Below, piece by piece: positions 17,715 through 27,016 of a DNA stretch of 40,461 nt. Under the pieces are notes generated by a model. It did not search any database, was not told where the DNA came from, and saw only the letters and a program-made list of their open reading frames with translations. The stretch is from an uncultured Pelagibacteraceae bacterium (lineage in GTDB: Bacteria; Pseudomonadota; Alphaproteobacteria; Pelagibacterales; Pelagibacteraceae): positions 1-40,461 of the forward strand of contig CACOOK010000008.1 in NCBI GenBank assembly GCA_902628815.1. The letters run 5' to 3'. Position numbers and translations under genes: made by a program. Every line of letters starts with the position of its first letter. Within the stretch, counting starts at the first letter, position 1.

Positions 17715-19094
17715 ATGGCTTTACCAAAAACAGAAGAAAGAAAAAAAGTCAACTTAGATTTTAATAAAGAATTTATAAGCACTTTCACTCATAATATCGA
17801 GAGAGGAAATGTAGAATTTATCAATCAAACACTCAAAGATCTTCATGAAGCTGATGTGGCAAATCTAATTGAAAACCTGAATCCAGATGCTAGGACAAAA
17901 CTTATAGAAATAGAATCTTTTAATATTGATCCAGAAATATTTATCGAATTGAATGAGTCCATTCAAAGCGAAGTTTTACAATTACTTTCAATAGAGTCAT
18001 TAATAAAAATTATAAAAAGACTAGAGTCTGACAATGCGATTAAAATTCTTGAAAATTTATCAAAAGAAATAAAAGAAAAAGTCTTAGAAAAACTTCCACC
18101 TAAAGATAAGTTCCTTCTACAAGAAGGGCTTAGTTATCCTGAGGACTCTGCTGCAAGAATAATGCAAAGAGAATTTACTGCAGTTCCAAGCAATTGGACG
18201 GTAGGACAAACCATAGATTATCTTAGAGAAGAAAAAGATCTTCCAGAGGAATTTTTAGAAATATTTATTGTAGATAATGATTTTAAACCTATCGGAACAG
18301 TTCCATCTTCAAGAGTTTTAAGAACATCAAGAGATTTAAAAATGAATTCAATAATGACAGAGATGCCGGTGTTAATCTCAGTAAATATGGATAAAGAGGA
18401 AGTTGGTTTAACATTTGAAAATTACAATTTAGTATCGGCTGGAGTCGTAAATAAAGAAAACAAATTAGTTGGTATGATCACCGCTGATGATGTAGTTACT
18501 GTCGTGCAAGAGGAAGCAGAAGAAGATGCATTACGTTTAGCCGGTGTTGGCGATGAAGAAATAACTGACAGTGTAATGTTAAAAACAAAAAGAAGGTTTA
18601 ATTGGTTACTTTTAAATTTATTTACTGCATTGCTAGCTACGTGGGTCATAAGTTTTTTTGGAGCTTCAATAGAACAAATGGTGGCTTTAGCTTTCTTAAT
18701 GCCAATTGTCGCGTCAATGGGTGGTAATGCAGGAATGCAAACTTTAGCTGTAACAATTAGAGCTATCGCAACAAAGGAGTTATCTAAAAGTAATTTTAAT
18801 CGAGTAGTTTTGAAAGAATTTTTAATAGGTATATTAAATGGAATTATTTTTGCAATTATCACAGCTTTGATAGTACAGCTCTGGTTCAAAGAGATTAATC
18901 TGTCTTTGTTAATTGGAATTTCAATGATTTTAAATATGATTGTAGCAGGATTATTTGGAATTCTAGTGCCTGTTTCATTAAAAAAATTTAATATTGACCC
19001 GGCATTAGCCTCGAGTGTTTTCGTCACAACAATTACCGATGTAATTGGTTTTTTATCTTTTTTAGGTCTAGGATCGTATTATTTCTTAAATTAG
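17715..19094 (+). CDS. mgtE: Magnesium transporter MgtE
   Basis: MgtE is a dimeric Mg2+ channel of the inner membrane gated by cytosolic Mg2+. The 459-residue product has the family layout: N-terminal superhelical domain (about 25-140), two CBS repeats (about 145-270, e.g. FIVDNDFKPIGTV and AGVVNKENKLVGMITADDV), a plug-helix region with acidic residues, then five membrane segments from about 295. The pore signature MGGNAGMQTLAV begins at residue 335. A clear GAGAGG Shine-Dalgarno precedes the ATG. Its stop overlaps the panC stop by 4 bases (TTAG). Confidence 0.95.
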   Translation: MALPKTEERKKVNLDFNKEFISTFTHNIERGNVEFINQTLKDLHEADVANLIENLNPDARTKLIEIESFNIDPEIFIELNESIQSEVLQLLSIESLIKIIKRLESDNAIKILENLSKEIKEKVLEKLPPKDKFLLQEGLSYPEDSAARIMQREFTAVPSNWTVGQTIDYLREEKDLPEEFLEIFIVDNDFKPIGTVPSSRVLRTSRDLKMNSIMTEMPVLISVNMDKEEVGLTFENYNLVSAGVVNKENKLVGMITADDVVTVVQEEAEEDALRLAGVGDEEITDSVMLKTKRRFNWLLLNLFTALLATWVISFFGASIEQMVALAFLMPIVASMGGNAGMQTLAVTIRAIATKELSKSNFNRVVLKEFLIGILNGIIFAIITALIVQLWFKEINLSLLIGISMILNMIVAGLFGILVPVSLKKFNIDPALASSVFVTTITDVIGFLSFLGLGSYYFLN

Positions 19095-19906
19095 ATATTA
19101 TCAATTAACCGTGTGTTGTTAATATAGTACGCAAAGAATAAATTGAATTTTTTATTTGGTTTTTTAATTTTTTTAAAACTTTCAATATTATAATTTTCTA
19201 AATAATCTACTTTACTTGCACCTAAATTTATTAAATCTTTTTTAATTATATTTATATTAAATAAATTGTAATTTTTTTTAATTTTTTTCTTCAATTTAGT
19301 TAGATAATTAAAGATATAAGAGGCAACTTTCTTTTGTTTTTTATTAAGATTTGAATTTCTTGATGAGCAAGCTATACCATTATCTTCTCTTATAGTTTTG
19401 CATTCAATTACCTTAGATTTAATTTTTTTTTTTTCGATGTGTTTTTTAATAAGATACAGTTGTTGGTAATCTTTTTTCCCTAAAAATATATATCTTGGTT
19501 TAATTATTTCTATAAACCTATTTACTACATTTAAAACTCCTTCAAAATGACCCTTCCTAAATTTGCCACATAATTTTTTTGAAAATTTATCTAAGTAAAC
19601 TTTATTTTTAGGTTTAAATCCGTATATATCTTTGTATGTTGGGATATATAAGTAATCAATATTTAATTTTTTCAGCTGTTTTATGTCTCTTCTTGTATTT
19701 CTTGGGTAAGACCTAAAATCTACTTTTTTATTAAATTGTTTAGGATTTACAAAAATTGAGACTAGAGTTTTTAATTTAGATTTCTTAGATTTTTTGATTA
19801 ATGAAATATGCCCTTTATGCAATCCACCCATTGTAGGTACAAATGATATCCCTTTATTTTTTAAAATCTCTTTCTGAAGGGTATGTTTGTCTTTAAATAT
19901 TTTCAT
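19091..19906 (-). CDS. panC: Pantothenate synthetase PanC
   Basis: PanC condenses pantoate with beta-alanine using ATP, the last step of vitamin B5 synthesis. I take the start at 19906 (MKIFKDKHTL), 18 codons inside the longest frame, because the family begins just before this point and the upstream stretch is unlike it. Motifs: VPTMGGLHKGHISL (23-36, adenylate-binding HxGH), SIFVNPKQF, FLGKKDYQQL and SSRNSNL. 271 residues is near the family length. It is very Lys/Asn/Ile-rich. It diverges from galU with a 38-base gap. No panB is adjacent. Confidence 0.93.
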   Translation of the reverse strand: MKIFKDKHTLQKEILKNKGISFVPTMGGLHKGHISLIKKSKKSKLKTLVSIFVNPKQFNKKVDFRSYPRNTRRDIKQLKKLNIDYLYIPTYKDIYGFKPKNKVYLDKFSKKLCGKFRKGHFEGVLNVVNRFIEIIKPRYIFLGKKDYQQLYLIKKHIEKKKIKSKVIECKTIREDNGIACSSRNSNLNKKQKKVASYIFNYLTKLKKKIKKNYNLFNINIIKKDLINLGASKVDYLENYNIESFKKIKKPNKKFNLFFAYYINNTRLIDNI

Positions 19907-19944
19907 TTCTATAAAGCAATGGTAATAACTATTATAAGAATCAT

Positions 19945-20760
19945 ATGATAAAACAAGCAATTATTCCATTAGCAGGACTAGGTACTAGAATGCTACCATT
20001 GACAAGTGTAATGCCAAAAGAGTTAATGCCAATCAATGGTAAACCGAATTTACAATATATACTAGATGAATGTATTGAAGCAGGTGTAAAGGAATTTATA
20101 TTTATAATCTCAAAAAAAAAACTTTCTATTAAAAAATATTTTTTTAATGATAATTTTTATAAAAAAATATTAAAAAAAAAGAAAGATAAAAGATTACTTG
20201 AAGAGTATAGAAAAATAAAAAGATATCAAAAAATGATAAAATTTGTTTATCAAAATAAACCAAAAGGAACAGGTGATGCAGTTTTAAAATGCAAAAAATT
20301 TATAAAAAGTAAATATTTTTTAATGCTTTTACCTGACGACCTAATAATAAGAAACAATTGTTCTAAAGAAATGATACGATTACATAAAAAAACTAATGGA
20401 TCTATAATTGCCACAAAAAGAGTAGAAAGAAAATCAGTATCGAGATGGGGAATTTTATCAATTAAAAATAAAAAAAAAAGACATTTTCAAATTAAAGATG
20501 TAGTAGAGAAACCTAGTACCAAAAAAGCGCCATCAAATTTCGCAATTATTGGAAGATATATATTGCCAACAAAAATTTTTGGTGAAATTAAAAAATTAAA
20601 ACCCGGTCAAGGTGGAGAGATACATATTACTGACGCAATTAGGGAATTAATTAAAAAAGAGAGTAAATTTTATGGAAACATTTTTACGGGTAAATATTTA
20701 GATTGTGGAACCTTAAGTGGATATATTAATTCAGGAATTCAAATATCTAAGAGGAAATAA
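19945..20760 (+). CDS. galU: UTP-glucose-1-phosphate uridylyltransferase
   Basis: GalU makes UDP-glucose from UTP and glucose-1-phosphate for polysaccharide and glycolipid synthesis. The 271-residue product starts KQAIIPLAGLGTRMLPLTSVMPKELMPI, the nucleotidyltransferase signature (G-x-G-T-R-x-L-P-x-T-x-x-x-P-K), with KPKGTGDAVL and LMLLPDDLI further on and GEIHITDAI near the end. It is somewhat shorter than E. coli GalU (302). It abuts ugd with no gap, so both steps toward UDP-glucuronate are co-expressed. A TATAAG lies 6 bases before the ATG, hinting at a very short or absent leader. Confidence 0.92.
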   Translation: MIKQAIIPLAGLGTRMLPLTSVMPKELMPINGKPNLQYILDECIEAGVKEFIFIISKKKLSIKKYFFNDNFYKKILKKKKDKRLLEEYRKIKRYQKMIKFVYQNKPKGTGDAVLKCKKFIKSKYFLMLLPDDLIIRNNCSKEMIRLHKKTNGSIIATKRVERKSVSRWGILSIKNKKKRHFQIKDVVEKPSTKKAPSNFAIIGRYILPTKIFGEIKKLKPGQGGEIHITDAIRELIKKESKFYGNIFTGKYLDCGTLSGYINSGIQISKRK

Positions 20761-22065
20761 ATGAAATTATGTATGATAGGAACTGGTTATGTTGGATTAG
20801 TAAGCGGGGTCTGCTTTGCTGACATAGGTAACCAGGTAGTTTGCGTTGATAAAGATAAAAACAAAATTGATAAGCTTAATTCTGGTATTTCCCCAATTTA
20901 TGAACCAGGATTAGATGAATTAATAAAAAAAAATTTTATAGCTAAACGTCTTACATTCACTACAAATATTGATAGAGCCATAAGCACATCAGATATAATT
21001 TTTATATGTGTGGGAACTCCTACAAGAAAAGGATCAATTAAAGTTGATTTATCTTTCGTTTATAAATGTACAAAAGAAATATTGAAATATTCAAAAAGAA
21101 AAAAAATTATTGTAACAAAGTCTACTGTTCCAGTGGGAACCGGCGATGAGATCGAAAAAATTGTAAAAAAAAACAAAAAACTTTTTACAGTAGTCTCGAA
21201 TCCCGAATTTTTACGAGAAGGTGAAGCAATACGTGACTTTAGATTTCCTGATAGAATCGTAATAGGGTCTAACGAAAAAAAAGCCTTTAATATTATGAGA
21301 AAACTTTATGCACCATTAACTAACAAAGGTTCAAAATTTTTTACGACATCAAGAAGAGGAGCTGAGCTAATCAAGTATGCATCAAATGCTTTTCTCGCAA
21401 CCAAAATTACTTTTATTAATGAACTAGCTAATTTATGTGAAAAGTCTGGAGTAAATATTGAAGATATTTCATTAGGTATGGGCTCTGATAGTAGAATAGG
21501 CGGAAGGTTTTTACGTGCTGGCCCTGCTTATGGAGGATCATGTTTTCCAAAGGATACTAAAGGCCTGGTATCAGCTGCAGAGAAATATCAAATAAATTTA
21601 TCAGTTGTAAAATCAGTTATAAAATCTAATCAAGAAAGAGTAAATTTACTCACAAAAAGAGTTCATAAAATTTTAGGATCAAATTTAAAGAATAAAAAAA
21701 TTTCTTTTTTAGGTGTTACATTTAAACCTAACACTGATGATATGAGAGATTCTACTAGTCTCAAAATGATACCTTATTTATGCAAAAAAGGAGCTAAAGT
21801 TAATTACTATGATCCTTCTGGAGAAAAAAAAGAATTTAAAAAAATCAAAAACTGCAATTACTCAAGCGATATAAAATCTAATTGTAAAGGGGCAGATTTA
21901 GTAATTTTACTGACTGAATGGGACGAATTTAAATCAATAGATTTCAAAAAAATTGTTAAAAATAGTAAATTTAAAGTATTCGATTTAAGAAATCTTTATT
22001 CTGCAGAGGAAATGAAAAAAAATAAGATCAAATACTTTTCTATTGGCAGACCCAACATCAATTAA
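20761..22065 (+). CDS. ugd: UDP-glucose 6-dehydrogenase
   Basis: The enzyme oxidises UDP-glucose to UDP-glucuronate with two NAD+. The 434-residue product has the Rossmann start MKLCMIGTGYVGLVSGVCFADIG, VGTPTRKGSIKVDLS, TKSTVPVGTGDE, and the catalytic block GPAYGGSCFPKDTKG with Cys261; the C-terminal half has GVTFKPNTDDMRDS. Length and motifs are normal. It follows galU immediately, and its 3' end overlaps convergent ridA by 8 bases. The product would feed surface polysaccharide or glucuronosyl lipid synthesis; no glycosyltransferase is nearby to tell which. Confidence 0.95.
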   Translation: MKLCMIGTGYVGLVSGVCFADIGNQVVCVDKDKNKIDKLNSGISPIYEPGLDELIKKNFIAKRLTFTTNIDRAISTSDIIFICVGTPTRKGSIKVDLSFVYKCTKEILKYSKRKKIIVTKSTVPVGTGDEIEKIVKKNKKLFTVVSNPEFLREGEAIRDFRFPDRIVIGSNEKKAFNIMRKLYAPLTNKGSKFFTTSRRGAELIKYASNAFLATKITFINELANLCEKSGVNIEDISLGMGSDSRIGGRFLRAGPAYGGSCFPKDTKGLVSAAEKYQINLSVVKSVIKSNQERVNLLTKRVHKILGSNLKNKKISFLGVTFKPNTDDMRDSTSLKMIPYLCKKGAKVNYYDPSGEKKEFKKIKNCNYSSDIKSNCKGADLVILLTEWDEFKSIDFKKIVKNSKFKVFDLRNLYSAEEMKKNKIKYFSIGRPNIN

Positions 22066-22522
22066 GCTCAAAAATAGCATCAATTTCTACCGCAACTCCT
22101 AAAGGCAAACTATTCACACTCACAGCTGCACGTGTATGCTCCCCTTTTTTGTCAAAAATCTTTGCTATAATATCTGAAGCACCGTTTATAATTTTTGGTT
22201 GATCTTTAAAATCATCGGTTGAATTGACGTAACCAGTTAATTTTATACAAGATTTAACCTTATTTAAATCTCCCTCACAAGCATTTTTAACATGCGCAAT
22301 AATGTTTAAACCACATCTTTCAGCAGCTTTATAACCTTTATCTAAATCTAAATCTTTTCCAATCTTACCTGTTATAAGTTTTGCATTTTCATCAGTAGAT
22401 ATTTGACCAGAGATATATAATAGCTTTCCAATAATCTTTGTTGCAACATACGCTCCTACTGGTGCTTTTGGTTCAGGTAATTTTATATTTAAACTTTTAA
22501 TTTTTTTTTCTATATCGCTCAT
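22058..22522 (-). CDS. RidA/YjgF-family protein
   Basis: RidA proteins are small trimeric enzymes; the archetype hydrolyses reactive enamine/imine intermediates such as 2-aminoacrylate. The 154-residue product has GKLLYISGQIS near residue 34, a central NIIAHVKNACEGDLNKVKSCIKLTGYVNS, and HTRAAVSVNSLPLGVAVEIDAIFEL at the end, retaining the substrate-carboxylate Arg. It is longer than archetypal RidA (about 128) and opens with LPEPKAPVGAYVAT rather than the usual APxAIGPYSQ, so it belongs to another Rid subgroup and its substrate is uncertain. Start overlaps the topA stop (ATGA). Confidence 0.85.
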   Translation of the reverse strand: MSDIEKKIKSLNIKLPEPKAPVGAYVATKIIGKLLYISGQISTDENAKLITGKIGKDLDLDKGYKAAERCGLNIIAHVKNACEGDLNKVKSCIKLTGYVNSTDDFKDQPKIINGASDIIAKIFDKKGEHTRAAVSVNSLPLGVAVEIDAIFELN

Positions 22523-25086
22523 TTTTTTTTACCTTTTTTTTTTGTTTTATCGTATTCTTTTCTTTTTTCAATTAATATAAGCGCTTCTTCCATAGTAAGT
22601 TCATTTGGATCCTTTTCTTCAGGGATAGTTGCATTTAGCGACTTGTACTTAATATAAGGACCATATTGTCCTTTCATAATTCTAACAGGTTTTTTATCTT
22701 CAGGATGTTCTCCGAGATCTTTAATCAGTGAAGAAGAAATCCTTCCAGGTTTTGCTTCAGCAATTAATGTTATAGCTCGATTAATTCCAATAGAAAAAAG
22801 ATCCTCAACATTTTCAAGTCTTGCAGATTTATTTTCACATTTTAGGTATGGACCAAATCTTCCAGAATTTAAAGTTATATCTTGTCCATTGTCAGGATGC
22901 TGTCCTAATATTCTAGGGAGAGAACACAAATATTTTGCTTTATCTAAATCAACACTTTCAACATCGATACCTTTTGGAATTGAAACATTTTTGAGGTTTT
23001 CATTCTCATTTTTTTTCTTTCTTCCTTTTTTCTTTTTTATTTCTAACTCTTCTTTTTCTTTTTCATATTGCAAGTAGGGACCAAACCTACCATTTTTTAA
23101 ATATATATCTTTGCCTTTTTCATTTTGACCCAGTAATTTTGGTTCTGCTAAATTGTATTGAGCTGCAGCTTTAGCTTTAGATAAAGGTCTAGTAAATTTA
23201 CATTCTGGGTAATTTGAACATCCTATAAAAGCTCCGCCTCTGAAACTATTCTTAAGACTTAGCTCTCCATTGGAACATAATTTGCACTTTCGATCTATAG
23301 CGTCTTTATCATCTCTTTCAAATATTAGAGCTCCTAAACTTTCATTTAATAAGTCTAATACTTCTCTTGTTCTCTTTTCTTTAACTTTTCCAACATTTTC
23401 GTAGAAATCTTTCCAAAAATTATCTAAAACTTGAACCCATTCAATTTTACCACTAGTGATTTCATCTAGCTGATTTTCTAAATCTGCAGTGAAATTATAA
23501 TCCACATATTTAGAGAACAATTTTTCCAAAAAAGCTGAAATTAGTTTACCTCTGTCAGTTGGATTAAATCTTTTATTAATTAATTCGACATAATTTCTCG
23601 TTGATAATACTGAAATAATGCTAGCATAAGTGGAAGGTCTACCTATACCTAATTCCTCCATCTTTTTCACTAAACTAGCTTCAGAATATCTTGGTGGTGG
23701 ATCTGTAAAGTGTTGCTCATCGTTTAGCTTAAGAATACTTATTTCTTCTCCCACTTTGACTTCAGGCAAAATATTCTTAGCATCTTCGTCAGTTTCCTGA
23801 ACTTGATACACTTTGAGAAACCCATCAAATTTTACTACAGAACCGCTAGCTCTAAAGTTAATTTTATTATCATTTGAAGAAATAATTATCGTATTTCTAT
23901 CAAACTCTGCTGGTGTCATTTGAGATGATAAGGCTCTACTCCAAATTAATTCATAGAGTTTAAATTGATCTGCATTCACATATTTTTTTATATCCAAAGG
24001 TTTTCTACTTATATTAGTAGGTCTGATTGCCTCATGAGCTTCTTGAGCGTTCTTTGCTTTTTTTCCTGTATAACTATTAGCTACATCTGGTAAATATTTA
24101 TCACCATAACCATCAGTAATGAATTTTCTAAAATCATCAATTGCCTCTTTCGATATATTAGTTCCATCAGTTCTCATATAAGTAATTAATCCGGTAGTTT
24201 CACCCTCAATATCTACTCCTTGATACAGTCGTTGTGCTATTTGCATTGTTCTGGAAGCTCCAAACCCAAATCGTCCTGAAGCAGTTTGTTGCAAAGTTGA
24301 AGTTGTAAAAGGGGCTAGCGGGTTACGCCTAAATACTTTTGTGTTCACATCCGTAATTTTAAATTTTGTTTTATTGATAACATCAAGAGCTTTTTGTATT
24401 TCATCTTTATTTTTGAAAGAAAATTTTTCAATTTTTTCTCCATTAAATAAACTTAACTTTGAAAAAATATTTCTATTATCTTTGTTCGTAAAATCTGAAG
24501 TAAGAGTCCAATATTCTTCTGGTTTAAATAACTCTATTTCCTTTTCTCTTTCAGTTATAAGTTTTAAGGCTACAGATTGAACTCTTCCTGCTGACTTTGA
24601 TCCAGGAAGTTTAGTCCAAAGAATTGGAGAAATATTAAATCCAACAAGATAATCTAATGCTCGTCTAGCTAAGTAAGCCTCAACTAAAGGTAGATGAATT
24701 TGTCTTGGATTTTTTATAGCATCAAGTATTGCTTTCTTAGTAATTTCATTGAAGACAACTCTTTCCAAATTTTTATCTTTGAGTAATTTCTTTTTCTCTA
24801 GAACCTCTTTTACATGCCAAGCGATAGCTTCACCTTCTCGGTCTGGATCCGTTGCTAGTATAATCTTGTCAGAGTCTTCCGCAGCATTTGTAATTTCTTT
24901 TAAATATTTTTTTGAAAAAGAGTCAATTTCCCATTCCATTTGAAATTTATTCTCAGGATCTACTGATCCATTTTTTGAAGGCAAATCTCTTATATGACCA
25001 TAACTTGCTAAAACTAAATAATCTTTTCCTAAATATTTATTTATAGTTTTTGCTTTAGCTGGACTTTCAACAATTACTAAGTTCAT
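22519..25086 (-). CDS. topA: DNA topoisomerase I
   Basis: Type IA topoisomerase that relaxes negative supercoils behind RNA polymerase. Start chosen at 25086 (MNLVIVESPAKAKTI), because the family begins with this Toprim strand; the longer frame would start with TTG at 25122. The 855-residue product has VIVESPAKAKTI, DPDREGEAIAWH, the core GSKSAGRVQSVAL and the active-site Tyr303 in GLITYMRTDG. C-terminally it has one four-Cys zinc finger (CKLC...CSNYPEC) and three GRFGPYL-type repeats, the usual alphaproteobacterial tail, interrupted by a Lys/Glu-rich linker. dprA, often upstream, is absent. Confidence 0.96.
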   Translation of the reverse strand: MNLVIVESPAKAKTINKYLGKDYLVLASYGHIRDLPSKNGSVDPENKFQMEWEIDSFSKKYLKEITNAAEDSDKIILATDPDREGEAIAWHVKEVLEKKKLLKDKNLERVVFNEITKKAILDAIKNPRQIHLPLVEAYLARRALDYLVGFNISPILWTKLPGSKSAGRVQSVALKLITEREKEIELFKPEEYWTLTSDFTNKDNRNIFSKLSLFNGEKIEKFSFKNKDEIQKALDVINKTKFKITDVNTKVFRRNPLAPFTTSTLQQTASGRFGFGASRTMQIAQRLYQGVDIEGETTGLITYMRTDGTNISKEAIDDFRKFITDGYGDKYLPDVANSYTGKKAKNAQEAHEAIRPTNISRKPLDIKKYVNADQFKLYELIWSRALSSQMTPAEFDRNTIIISSNDNKINFRASGSVVKFDGFLKVYQVQETDEDAKNILPEVKVGEEISILKLNDEQHFTDPPPRYSEASLVKKMEELGIGRPSTYASIISVLSTRNYVELINKRFNPTDRGKLISAFLEKLFSKYVDYNFTADLENQLDEITSGKIEWVQVLDNFWKDFYENVGKVKEKRTREVLDLLNESLGALIFERDDKDAIDRKCKLCSNGELSLKNSFRGGAFIGCSNYPECKFTRPLSKAKAAAQYNLAEPKLLGQNEKGKDIYLKNGRFGPYLQYEKEKEELEIKKKKGRKKKNENENLKNVSIPKGIDVESVDLDKAKYLCSLPRILGQHPDNGQDITLNSGRFGPYLKCENKSARLENVEDLFSIGINRAITLIAEAKPGRISSSLIKDLGEHPEDKKPVRIMKGQYGPYIKYKSLNATIPEEKDPNELTMEEALILIEKRKEYDKTKKKGKKK

Positions 25087-25154
25087 TAATTGTTTATTTT
25101 CAAAATTAAACGAGTTTGTCAAATTTATTATTGAAAAACTAGAAAAGACAGTAT

Positions 25155-25736
25155 TTATAACTTAATTTTATTTTCTGTAGAACTTTTAAGTCTTAAAATA
25201 TTTTCTTTGTGAGTAAAAAGAATCATCACAAAAAAAATAAAAAGTATCAGAATATTGTTACCTATTTCAAAAAAATAAGCATAGAGAAAAACTATTAACG
25301 TAGAAATTATTGAAGACAATGACGCATATCTAAATAATAATGATAAACAAATCCATGATACGCTAAAAATTAAAAAAAATTTATAAGATAAAGCTAAAAT
25401 TACTCCAAGGTAAGTTGCTACACCTTTTCCTCCTTTAAATTTTAACCAAATAGGAAAAATATGTCCAATGAAACAAATTAATGCAGATAAAGAGGTGAGA
25501 CTTTCAAAATAAAATATTGTTATATAAACTGAAATATATCCCTTTAATAAATCAAGAGCTAATGTACCCATTGCAAGAAATTTATTTCCGGTCCTAAGTA
25601 CATTTGTAGTTCCGATATTTCCAGAGCCAACAGTTCTGATATCTTTTTTTAGAAATATTTTAGTTAGCACTAATCCAAATGGTATTGATCCCAAAAAGTA
25701 TGAATAAATTACTACAATAATTAAATTTGTATCCAT
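25155..25736 (-). CDS. plsY: Acyl-phosphate:glycerol-3-phosphate acyltransferase PlsY
   Basis: PlsY is an inner-membrane enzyme that acylates glycerol-3-phosphate with acyl-phosphate (made by PlsX), the first step of phospholipid synthesis. The 193-residue product is mostly hydrophobic with several membrane spans and the three PlsY motifs: GSIPFG, GSGNIGTTNVLRTGN with the conserved Ser and Asn, and KGGKGVAT followed by the GHIFPIW region. It overlaps pyrX by one base. A 68-base gap separates it from topA; on the minus strand that gap contains TTGACA at 25122-25117, though no good -10 follows. Confidence 0.94.
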   Translation of the reverse strand: MDTNLIIVVIYSYFLGSIPFGLVLTKIFLKKDIRTVGSGNIGTTNVLRTGNKFLAMGTLALDLLKGYISVYITIFYFESLTSLSALICFIGHIFPIWLKFKGGKGVATYLGVILALSYKFFLIFSVSWICLSLLFRYASLSSIISTLIVFLYAYFFEIGNNILILFIFFVMILFTHKENILRLKSSTENKIKL

Positions 25737-27016
25737 TAGATTGCGAATGCTATTTCGCCCTGAAGTAAAGTCATTTTTACTTTACCTTGTAACTTTCTAT
25801 TTTCAATAGCGGTATTTTTTGATTTTGATTTTAACTCTTCAGCTTTAACCACCCATGGTTTTTCTAAGTCAAATATACAAATATCTGCGTCCGATCCCTC
25901 TTTAAGAGTTCCTTTGTTTATCTTTAGTATTTTAGCTGGATTAATTGTTAAACATCTGATTATTTTCTCTAAAGGTAATGACTCATTATGGTAATGCTCT
26001 AAAGATAGAGATAGCAATGTCTCAATACCGATCGAACCGGTTGCCGCTTGTGCAAACGGAAGCCTTTTACTTTCCTCATCTTCAGGTATGTGGTCTGATA
26101 CAATTACATCTATGAGATCATTTTTGATACCTTCTATTAATGAAAGCCTATCTTCCTCACTTCTAAGAGGAGGAGATAGTTTTAAAAAAGTTCTAAATTC
26201 TCCGATGTCATTTTGATTCAATGATAAATTATTTATAGAAACACCTGTACTGAATTTTATTCCATTAGATTTATTTTTTTTAATAACATTTAGAGAATTT
26301 TTTGAGGAAATTTGATTAATATGATATCTGCAAGGAAATTCACTTAACAAAGATAAGTCCCTTTCAATAATAATCTTTTCAGCAATATCTGAAACACCTT
26401 GTAAACCTAATCTTGTTGCTACTTCACCTTGATTAATGCACGAATTTTTAGCCAATTCATAATCCTCAACATGTTGCATTATTAAAACATCAATATCTGA
26501 AGCATAATTCATTATTCTAGACATCAATTCAGTATTTTGAATAGTTTTATTAACGTCACTAAATCCGATAATTCCCCTTGCCTTTAATAATCCAAATTCG
26601 GTCATTTGATTACCTTCCTTCTGTCTGGTAATCGAAGCACATGGAAAAAGATTTACCTTAGCTTTGTCCCTGCCTCTTCTAATAATAAAGTCTACCATAG
26701 ATACATTGTCTATAATTGGCTTAGTATTTGGCATTGTTACGATTGAAGTTACTCCACCAGCTAAAGCTGCTTGGCTTAGCGTTCTAAAATTTTCTTTATA
26801 TTCAAAGCCAGGTTCACCAACAAAAGCCTTCATATCAACTAATCCAGGAATAGCTATCAAGCCTTTCAAATCGATTTTTTCTGCTGACTTTGATGTACCA
26901 GATTTTTTTCCGATTGATTTTATTTTCCCTTTTTCATCAATGACTATATTTCCTATCTCGTCCATCTTTTGAGATGGGTCGATAATTCTTACATTTGTTA
27001 AAATTTTTTCTTTCAT
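25736..27016 (-). CDS. pyrX: Dihydroorotase-like protein, probably catalytically inactive PyrX
   Basis: The 426-residue product is an amidohydrolase-fold protein of the PyrC multifunctional-type family (GLIAIPGLVD, EPGFEYKENF, ALAGGVTSIVTMPNT). In active dihydroorotases the first motif is D-x-H-x-H; here it is D61-M-K63-A-F65, so both metal His are lost. The later motifs are also degenerate (MQHVED is retained in part; SDHIPEDEESK replaces TDHAPH). Such proteins are known from pseudomonads as PyrX, a structural partner needed by aspartate transcarbamoylase. It directly follows pyrB with no gap, which fits that role. Active dihydroorotase should be encoded elsewhere. Confidence 0.85.
   Translation of the reverse strand: MKEKILTNVRIIDPSQKMDEIGNIVIDEKGKIKSIGKKSGTSKSAEKIDLKGLIAIPGLVDMKAFVGEPGFEYKENFRTLSQAALAGGVTSIVTMPNTKPIIDNVSMVDFIIRRGRDKAKVNLFPCASITRQKEGNQMTEFGLLKARGIIGFSDVNKTIQNTELMSRIMNYASDIDVLIMQHVEDYELAKNSCINQGEVATRLGLQGVSDIAEKIIIERDLSLLSEFPCRYHINQISSKNSLNVIKKNKSNGIKFSTGVSINNLSLNQNDIGEFRTFLKLSPPLRSEEDRLSLIEGIKNDLIDVIVSDHIPEDEESKRLPFAQAATGSIGIETLLSLSLEHYHNESLPLEKIIRCLTINPAKILKINKGTLKEGSDADICIFDLEKPWVVKAEELKSKSKNTAIENRKLQGKVKMTLLQGEIAFAI

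Noticed and set aside
18422-19027. Long open frame (201 codons) on the minus strand opposite mgtE
   Set aside because: It mirrors the codon pattern of mgtE, has no family motif or ribosome site, and mgtE is a clear full-length gene.
19907-19944. Leaderless galU transcript from a TATAAG six bases before the ATG
   Set aside because: No -35 at the right distance, and such hexamers are frequent by chance at this AT content; mentioned only as a hint under galU.
19907-19960. Longer panC start at 19960
   Set aside because: The extra 18 residues are unlike the family, overlap the galU start region, and the internal Met gives the expected N-terminus.
16100-20760. Horizontal acquisition of the very Lys/Asn-rich genes rluC, lipB, panC and galU
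   Set aside because: Their composition is only slightly more extreme than the rest, they are ordinary housekeeping genes, and there are no mobile elements or repeats at their borders.
25094-25122. Promoter for topA from a perfect TTGACA on the minus strand
   Set aside because: No reasonable -10 occurs at 16-18 bases; only AAATAA or AATAAA, so it was not listed as a feature.
26664-26972. Open frames of 60-110 codons opposite pyrX, topA, fusA, rplV, rpsC and others
   Set aside because: All are antisense or out-of-frame shadows of well supported genes, with biased composition and no recognisable domains.
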